Part shown: one piece after another, positions 59,024 to 64,000 of the stretch
Layout of the letters: the number at the start of each line of letters is the position of its first letter
How positions within the stretch are numbered: position 1 is the first letter of the stretch
DNA from: CAZDUS01 sp964508705
GTDB lineage: Bacteria; Verrucomicrobiota; Kiritimatiellia; CAIKKV01; CAITUY01
Direction of reading: 5' to 3'
Assembly (NCBI GenBank): GCA_964508705.1
Contig: CAZDUS010000001.1
Coordinates: forward strand, 124,001 to 188,000
Length of the DNA: 64,000 nucleotides
Made by a program: the position numbers and the translations under genes
The notes under the pieces: model-generated
What the model saw: the letters and a program-made list of their open reading frames with translations, nothing else
Told to the model about the DNA's origin: nothing
The model's database searches: none

Positions 59024-60121
59024 TCAGCGGATAACCCGCGCTCCTTTCCCTTTGATAATCGCTTCCACTTCCTTCACGGTCACCATGCTGGTGTCGCCCG
59101 GTGTCGTCATGGCCAACGCCCCGTGGGCGGCACCGTAGTCCACCGCCTCCTGCGGCGTCTTCCCCGAAAGAAATCCGTAAATGAGACCGGATGCAAAACT
59201 ATCACCCCCGCCGACCCGGTCGAAGATCTCCAGGTTTTCCCGCATGATGGATTGGTAAAATTCGCCATCGGCATAAAGAATGGCACCCCAGTCGTTCACC
59301 GTTGCCGTCTTGGCGTTGCGCAGGGTAGTCCCCACTGCCTTGAAGTTCGGATACATCTTGATCGCATTGGCCATCATCTTCTTGAAGTTCGATGGATCAA
59401 TATTCGAAATGTGCTCATCCATTCCAGGCACCTCAAATCCCAGCGCCGCCGTGAAATCCTCCTCGTTGCCGATCATCACGTCCACCAATGACGCGATCTT
59501 TCGGTTAACCTCCACCGCCCGCTTGGTGCCGCCCTGCGACTTCCAGAGCGAGGCCCGGAAATTCAGATCGTAGGAGATCACGGTCCCGGCGGCTTTCGCC
59601 GCCTCCATCGCCTCAATCGTCAGATCCGCCGTTGTGGCGGAGAGGGCGGCGAATATGCCGCCGCAGTGCAGCCATCGGGCGCCTTCCTGCTCGAAGATCT
59701 TTTTCCAATCGATATCACTCGGCTTCAATTGTGATGCGGCTGAATGACCACGGTCGGAACAGCCGACCGCGGCCCGTATGCCAAATCCGCGTTCAGTGAA
59801 ATTCAATGCCACGCGGGCGTCGCGGCCGATGCCGTCGAAGGAAACCCATTTCACGTGCGAAAGATCCACGCCACCCTGCAACATCAGGTCTTCAAGCAAG
59901 CGACCCACCTCGTTATCCGTCACGGCAGTCACGGCCGTTGTCTTAAGACCAAAGCATCGGCGCAGGCCGCGCACCACGTTGTATTCTCCCCCGCCCTCCC
60001 AGACCTTGAATTCACGGGCCGTCCGAATACGCCCATTACCCGGGTCCAGCCGCAACATCACTTCGCCCAGCGACACCGCATCCCACTTGCACACATCACG
60101 AGATTTAATCTTCAAGCTCAT
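59024..60121 (-). CDS. kdgK: 2-keto-3-deoxygluconate kinase (PfkB family)
   Basis: The ATG at 60121 follows GAGGAGAA by 3-4 nt. The 365-residue protein phosphorylates KDG to KDPG. PfkB features are DAVSLGEVMLRLDPGNGRIR, EFKVWEGGGEYNVVRGLRRC, ISYDLNFRASLWKSQGGTKR, VDVMIGNEEDFTAALGFEVP and the catalytic Asp in FDRVGGGDSFASGLIYGFLS. It is longer than E. coli KdgK and similar to the oligomeric KDG kinases of Firmicutes and Bacteroidota. It sits between a KdgF-like cupin gene and eda. Confidence 0.93.
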   Translation of the reverse strand: MSLKIKSRDVCKWDAVSLGEVMLRLDPGNGRIRTAREFKVWEGGGEYNVVRGLRRCFGLKTTAVTAVTDNEVGRLLEDLMLQGGVDLSHVKWVSFDGIGRDARVALNFTERGFGIRAAVGCSDRGHSAASQLKPSDIDWKKIFEQEGARWLHCGGIFAALSATTADLTIEAMEAAKAAGTVISYDLNFRASLWKSQGGTKRAVEVNRKIASLVDVMIGNEEDFTAALGFEVPGMDEHISNIDPSNFKKMMANAIKMYPNFKAVGTTLRNAKTATVNDWGAILYADGEFYQSIMRENLEIFDRVGGGDSFASGLIYGFLSGKTPQEAVDYGAAHGALAMTTPGDTSMVTVKEVEAIIKGKGARVIR

Positions 60122-60129
60122 GGTTCTCC

Positions 60130-60585
60130 TCAACTAGGTTTTTCGGTACATTGCGGAGCAGCGCCTGCCGGCAGGGGCGGCACCTCGATACCCGCTTTCG
60201 GCAAAGTCCCGGCCAATTCCTGTTTCCAGTGCGCCACATCACCTGCAGGCCCATAGATATACATCATCTTCGCCGGGGTGGATCCCAGATTGGAAATCTG
60301 GTGAAACACACCGCTGGGAATGTACGCCGCCTGCCCAGCCGTCAACACTTGCCGTTCAGTTCCGAGGCACATCTCCGCCTGTCCCTCCAGCACGAAGTAG
60401 ACCTCTTCCTGTTCCTGGTTATGCCACGGCACCTGCCCGCCATTGGGCTCCAGCGTCACATATCCCACCGCGAAGTTGCTGGCCTGGATGGGCGACATTC
60501 CGCCCACCACATTCTGGGTCCGGCGCCGGGCCGGATAGCGACGGCCTTCCATCTTGCTCAAGTCTGCAATAATCATGGAGTTCAC
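60130..60585 (-). CDS. Cupin protein, candidate KdgF-type uronate ring-opening enzyme
   Basis: A GTG at 60585 overlaps the upstream GH88 stop as GTGA; an ATG at 60576 is the alternative. The protein of about 150 residues has a single cupin barrel: VTLEPNGGQVPWHNQEQEEV with the metal His and Glu, YFVLEGQAEMCLG, and VLTAGQAAYIPSGVFHQISN. KdgF cupins help open 4,5-unsaturated galacturonate or related sugars to the linear keto-uronate; that role is inferred from its place between GH88 and KDG kinase. The last 20 residues (PPLPAGAAPQCTEKPS) are low-complexity. Confidence 0.75.
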   Translation of the reverse strand: MNSMIIADLSKMEGRRYPARRRTQNVVGGMSPIQASNFAVGYVTLEPNGGQVPWHNQEQEEVYFVLEGQAEMCLGTERQVLTAGQAAYIPSGVFHQISNLGSTPAKMMYIYGPAGDVAHWKQELAGTLPKAGIEVPPLPAGAAPQCTEKPS

Positions 60586-61961
60586 TTTCCTTCCGTTTTA
60601 AAAAATGACAGATACGGTTTGCGGTCAATTAGCCGTTGCACATAAAGCGCCGCCTCACGGGCATGGTAATCACCCCACATGCTCGACTCACCACAGGGGA
60701 CCTTCTGTCCGCGCGGAACGGCATCCCAGCCATTGGGCCGGTGGTACACGGAATGCAGGATCAATCCCTGGTGATTCCGCTTCGTGCTGAGATACGGCTC
60801 GCTGAGCAGCGTATTCAGTATCGTCAATCCGGCCTGCATGTAAGTGTTCGCAGAAGGGTTTCGACCTTTCAAATACGTTCCCAGCCTCATCAGCCCCTGT
60901 GCCGCAATGGCCGCCGCCGAGCTATCCACAGGCTCTTGGGCGTTGAACGGATCGGCAGGCCGGTTCAGGTAATCACCCATTCGGCTCAGCCCCGGCGCAC
61001 CGGTATCCCAGTAGGGAATGCCATCCGTGGGAGTGTTCGCAAGATAGAAATCCGCCGCGGCACATCCCGCCTTCAAGAACAACGCTTCAACCTTCTTCCG
61101 CCCGCCATGAGGCTTCAGCTCGGCATCCGGCCGCGTCGCCAGGAACTCAAGCTGCTCCGCATAGCCGCAAAGAATCCAGGCCAGCCCCCGCGTCCAGGTC
61201 GAAAACGGCGAATACCCCTGTTGTGAACTGGGACAACGGAAACATCCGTCGTTCAAGTTGAAGATCGCCTCGTGCGCAACGCGACCTCGAACGTCATACG
61301 AATCACGCCCCTCCCCGTAATACACGATATAGTCCGCCGTCGTCCGGGCATGTTGTATCAGGCGATCCAGCAAAGAGGTCTTCCTGTCATTCTCACCACT
61401 CAACGCATGTCCCAACTTGTGACTCATCGCCAGGGAACGCAGGGAACGAATCGTATCCGCAAACAACGAATGCGGCCCGTTGAAGGAATAGATATAGCCG
61501 CCATCCGGCAGCTCCGTCCATCTCTGCGCCTGTACGGCACCCGACACTTTCAGCGCCAGTTCATAATAGGACTTTTCCCAGGGACTCGCGGAAATTCGCC
61601 CTTCGCCGGCAAGTCGCAACAGATGACCATAGGTGCTGACATTATTGAATCCATGATCATGCACACCGAAGTGCGTCAGGTGTGGCGCCATGCGCTCCAC
61701 GGTCTTCTTCCGGCCAAGCTCCAAAAACCAGGGCTCCCCGGTGGCGTCAAATTGAACCAGGGCGGCACCATACTGGAACCCCTGGGTCCATTCCGTCCAA
61801 CCCCGTGACGTGTAACGCCCATTCCGGGTAAACACGGGCGCGCCCTTTGCGTCGTCGTAATCGCTATCCATGCTCCGGATCTTCTCTCCGGAAAGCGCCC
61901 AGAATCGGCCAAGTGGCTTCTGGAGATCACGCACCGTCAACGCCCTGTTGAGCTTGATCAT
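60582..61961 (-). CDS. Glycoside hydrolase family 88 (unsaturated glucuronyl/uronyl hydrolase)
   Basis: The 459-residue protein hydrolyses the terminal unsaturated uronic acid left by polysaccharide lyases. Features of the (alpha/alpha)6 barrel are WTEWTQGFQYGAALVQFDAT, HDHGFNNVSTYG with catalytic Asp102, SLFADTIRSLRSLAMSHKLG with Asp169, YSPFSTWTRGLAWILCGYAE, VDSSAAAIAAQGLMRLGTYL and SSMWGDYHAREAALYVQRL. No signal peptide is seen, so it acts inside the cell on imported oligosaccharides. Natural substrates in the family include glycosaminoglycan, gellan and ulvan fragments. It starts 1 nt after the regulator stop. Confidence 0.92.
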   Translation of the reverse strand: MIKLNRALTVRDLQKPLGRFWALSGEKIRSMDSDYDDAKGAPVFTRNGRYTSRGWTEWTQGFQYGAALVQFDATGEPWFLELGRKKTVERMAPHLTHFGVHDHGFNNVSTYGHLLRLAGEGRISASPWEKSYYELALKVSGAVQAQRWTELPDGGYIYSFNGPHSLFADTIRSLRSLAMSHKLGHALSGENDRKTSLLDRLIQHARTTADYIVYYGEGRDSYDVRGRVAHEAIFNLNDGCFRCPSSQQGYSPFSTWTRGLAWILCGYAEQLEFLATRPDAELKPHGGRKKVEALFLKAGCAAADFYLANTPTDGIPYWDTGAPGLSRMGDYLNRPADPFNAQEPVDSSAAAIAAQGLMRLGTYLKGRNPSANTYMQAGLTILNTLLSEPYLSTKRNHQGLILHSVYHRPNGWDAVPRGQKVPCGESSMWGDYHAREAALYVQRLIDRKPYLSFFKTEGK

Positions 61962-61962
61962 G

Positions 61963-62526
61963 TTAGAACCTTTTCCCTTTCTTTAAGTGCAAAATCAGAA
62001 TCTGACAGTCCTCCATCACTTCGTAGGAATGTTCCAGAATGGCATCAAACTGCACACATTCACCCGCCTTGAGCACGGGATGCTCATGGGGCAGCTTCAC
62101 GCGGATCGCCCCGCGCAAAACCCAGCACACCTCCAGATCGTCCTGATGAATCTCGGGGTTTGAAACCATTCCGCCTGCCTTGGCCTCGCCCAGCAAGGCG
62201 CGAATGTTGCCGTAATGAATATCCCTGAACGTGAAAGCCCCGGATCGGTGGCTTGATTCAACGGCTCGATGGGCCGTCCGCGATTCTGTCAGCATCAGCA
62301 GATCGGTAGCATTCATGCCAAACGCCCGGCTTAAACTGAAAAGGGTGCTTAATTCCGCCGATGTCTGATTGCGTTCGAGCTTGGAAATAACCGCCGGAGA
62401 GACTCCCGTTCGGGAGGATAAATCGGAAATGGTCCAGCCCTCCCGCTTACGCAACTCGCGCAGGATCGAAAAATCATACATCGAGTCCTTGTCACGAGAA
62501 GCTTTCCCAGCTCGCTTTGTCGCCAT
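61963..62526 (-). CDS. XRE-cupin transcriptional regulator of the uronate operon
   Basis: The 187-residue protein has a lambda-repressor-like HTH at residues about 20-75 (ILRELRKREGWTISDLSSRT, GVSPAVISKLERNQTSAELS) and a C-terminal cupin at about 95-185 (IRALLGEAKAGGMVSNPEIH, LEVCWVLRGAIRVKLPHE, LKAGECVQFDAILEHSYEVM). Such proteins bind a small ligand in the cupin barrel. It is the first gene of the operon, GGAG lies 7 nt before the ATG, and a palindrome lies 21-44 nt upstream. A uronate intermediate is a plausible inducer. Confidence 0.88.
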   Translation of the reverse strand: MATKRAGKASRDKDSMYDFSILRELRKREGWTISDLSSRTGVSPAVISKLERNQTSAELSTLFSLSRAFGMNATDLLMLTESRTAHRAVESSHRSGAFTFRDIHYGNIRALLGEAKAGGMVSNPEIHQDDLEVCWVLRGAIRVKLPHEHPVLKAGECVQFDAILEHSYEVMEDCQILILHLKKGKRF

Positions 62527-62546
62527 CGCTATTCTCCATGAGTAAA

Positions 62547-62570
62547 TTTACGATAAATATATATCGTTAA
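62547..62570 (-). promoter_or_regulatory. Candidate operator palindrome of the uronate operon
   Basis: The inverted repeat TTTACGATA / TATCGTTAA has one mismatch and a 6-nt AT-rich spacer. It lies 21-44 nt upstream of the regulator ATG, within the expected promoter, and is a likely binding site of the XRE-cupin protein. Confidence 0.6.
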
Positions 62571-62902
62571 AGAATATTAGTCAACCCCCCTGCTCAAGCC
62601 ATCTGCACCAAAGACAATTCAAGCGTCACAATCAGCAGACAAACCGATCAAGGATAAATATTAGGTCTTCGGCATCCAAACCGTCATCGCGCCGGAATAG
62701 GAATCCTGGAGGCAAAGTGCGTCCGGACATGAAATGAAAGCTTGGGGTGCCGCATGGGTAGTGATGTCAAACCGGGTGGCAGGAAAGTCTAATAACGATT
62801 AATTTCCTACTAGCATACGACAAAATGTAAGCATAACGTATCAAGACATTCAAGGCGAACGTAATCATCGAATATGAGGTTAAGAACGTTTATTGGAGAA
62901 CC
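62571..62902. other. 332-nt divergent intergenic region
   Basis: The region between the uronate-operon operator and the SIMPL gene should contain the SIMPL promoter. No repeat, hairpin or coding frame was identified. TTGGAGAACC directly precedes the SIMPL ATG at 62903. Confidence 0.5.
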
Positions 62903-63640
62903 ATGAATAATCTGATGAAGTTATCGACCTTGGCTCTCATTTTGGCGGCGGGCATGATCTTGTCGGCGTCCATGCTTTCCAAACTCTTTCTCCGCATCCG
63001 CCATGAACAGGCGATTACGGTCAAAGGTTACGCTGAAACCGACATCACTTCGGATATAGGCAAGTTTTCCTGCACATTGACTGCGCGGGGAACCAATCTC
63101 AAGGACGCTTACGACAAACTGCTGGCAAGCAGGCAGACCACCCTTGCCTTTCTAAAACAAATAGGACTGAAGGATGATGAGACGGTTGTGAACACAATTG
63201 AGACAACAAAGGTTGCCAAGCGGGATGAGAAGGGCAAAGAGACAAATGAAATCGAGTATTATGACGTGTCTCAGAAGATTTCGGGCGTTTCCACCAACGT
63301 CATCCTTATTCATGATGCTGCCGCACGAATCACGGAGTTGATCCGGTCGGATGTGGATATTCGTGCTGACGCACCCATGTTCATGGTCGCGGACTTGAAG
63401 GACGCCAAGTTGAAGCTTTTAGCGAGGGCAACAGAGGATGGCTACCGTCGTGCGCTGGCACTCGCCGAAGGCAGTAAAGGAAAGGTTGGCGCACTGATCT
63501 CCGCGCAACAGGGCGTCTTCCAGATTACCGAGCGTCACTCCACCGACACCTCAGGCTATGGCGAGTATGACACCTCCAGCATTGAAAAGACCGCTAAGGC
63601 TGTCGTGACGCTGGAATACGCGATAGACGCTGCACCTTAA
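62903..63640 (+). CDS. SIMPL-domain (DUF541) protein with N-terminal signal anchor
   Basis: The 245-residue protein starts with a hydrophobic segment (LSTLALILAAGMILSASMLS) that anchors or exports it. The remainder matches SIMPL/DUF541: ITVKGYAETDITSDIGKFSC, DAYDKLLASRQTTLAFLKQI, GLKDDETVVNTIETTKVAKR, VSQKISGVSTNVILIHDAAA and LLARATEDGYRRALALAEGS. Members include periplasmic oligomeric ring-forming proteins such as BP26 and mammalian SIMPL. The function in bacteria is unclear; stress protection has been proposed. GGAGAACC precedes the ATG by about 3 nt. Confidence 0.82.
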   Translation: MNNLMKLSTLALILAAGMILSASMLSKLFLRIRHEQAITVKGYAETDITSDIGKFSCTLTARGTNLKDAYDKLLASRQTTLAFLKQIGLKDDETVVNTIETTKVAKRDEKGKETNEIEYYDVSQKISGVSTNVILIHDAAARITELIRSDVDIRADAPMFMVADLKDAKLKLLARATEDGYRRALALAEGSKGKVGALISAQQGVFQITERHSTDTSGYGEYDTSSIEKTAKAVVTLEYAIDAAP

Positions 63641-64000
63641 ATAACATGGAGAAGCATCCTGTTTTCAAGTGTCCATTGAAATGGGAAAAGCTGGGGTCGC
63701 TCATGTGATTAAATGGCGGTCATTCATTTCTGTTTCTTACGTCTTCAGAAGCTTCGCAGCCTAATTGGCTACTATATAGCCAAAATCCCACCGCCTGATG
63801 ATCCTATGGTGCTCCGTATCGGAACATCCTCCTTACGGTGCGCATGGCAGTCCGCTTGGACCGCCCAGATCAACCTTCCCATGCATGCATCCTTGATCAA
63901 GCTTCTATCCTTGCGACATCGCCACACCAACGAGGAAATTATGCAGTCAGGATTGACGGTTGCGGTAAAAGACGCCGAGGGGACACGTGACCGATTGATC
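63641..64000. other. Unassigned 360-nt right end of the window
   Basis: From 63806 a plus-strand frame (MVLRIGTSSLRCAWQSAW...) stays open to the last base, for 65 codons. Its first residues faintly recall the LRIGTRxSxLAxxQA start of hydroxymethylbilane synthase, but the following residues do not fit and no RBS is present. A minus-strand frame is also open here. Neither can be called a gene from the visible part. Confidence 0.3.

Noticed and set aside
63806..64000. Start of a hydroxymethylbilane synthase gene
   Set aside because: Only about ten residues resemble the LRIGTRxSxLA start. The following residues diverge and there is no RBS. It is kept as an unassigned region.
1..64000. CRISPR arrays, rRNA and tRNA genes, replication origin
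   Set aside because: Reading both strands gave no regularly spaced direct repeats with unique spacers, no rRNA-like stretches, no foldable tRNA and no DnaA-box cluster.

Overview
The window looks like chromosomal DNA of a PVC-group bacterium (Kiritimatiellota, Lentisphaerota or Verrucomicrobiota). This is an inference from the exosortase-type exopolysaccharide locus, a eukaryote-like UDP-glucose dehydrogenase, uronate-sugar catabolism and many intergenic palindromes. No rRNA, tRNA, CRISPR array or intact mobile element was recognised. Base composition is moderately GC-rich, and most junctions are tight and often of the ATGA or GTGA overlap type.

Layout. 1-7 kb: the tail of an unidentified protein, a LamG-CotH kinase-like protein, a small membrane protein coupled to a NAGPA-type lipoprotein, and a DUF2079 membrane protein. 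7-14 kb: an esterase and a minus-strand housekeeping block. In that block the neighbours known from Bacillus as ywlC-ywlE-ywlF-glyA are condensed into two fusion proteins (Sua5::LMW phosphatase and RpiB::SHMT), preceded by an S41-like protein with an altered active site, purE and purD. 14-21 kb: ugd, a HAD phosphatase, a ferritin-like protein, dapB-folK, an aldo/keto reductase and a GT8 transferase. 20.7-26.8 kb: a rearranged zone. An EamA transporter and a broken Gfo/Idh gene sit between two fragments of a radical SAM gene whose intact copy lies at 24.9-26.8 kb beside an IS91-like transposase remnant. 26.9-31 kb: carB and a zinc-ribbon/coiled-coil protein.

31.2-46.5 kb is an exopolysaccharide cluster. 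It encodes a Wzx-like flippase, two GT2, two GT9, an O-antigen ligase/polymerase-like protein, two GT4-type transferases, a GT39-like membrane transferase, an FAD amine-oxidase-like protein and an exosortase fused to EpsI. A convergent gene encodes the initiating polyprenyl-phosphate sugar transferase. The cluster would assemble and export a lipid-linked glycan and contribute the exosortase for protein sorting; ugd could supply UDP-glucuronate. 46.8-56.2 kb holds a large membrane protein, an epimerase, an SOS operon (lexA-dinB with a GAAC-N4-GTTC operator), a DUF72 protein, a PAS-PP2C phosphatase and an SPL-type radical SAM protein.

56.4-62.5 kb is a minus-strand uronate operon: XRE-cupin regulator, GH88 unsaturated uronyl hydrolase, KdgF-like cupin, KDG kinase, KDPG aldolase, Gfo/Idh dehydrogenase and SDR. 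It fits release of a 4,5-unsaturated uronate from lyase-generated oligosaccharides and its conversion to pyruvate and glyceraldehyde-3-phosphate. The right end holds a SIMPL-domain protein and mostly unassigned sequence. The most unusual points are the paired fusions, the chimeric radical SAM/EamA/Gfo-Idh locus, a four-hairpin element with one invariant hexaloop upstream of ugd, and the altered catalytic residues of the S41-like protein.
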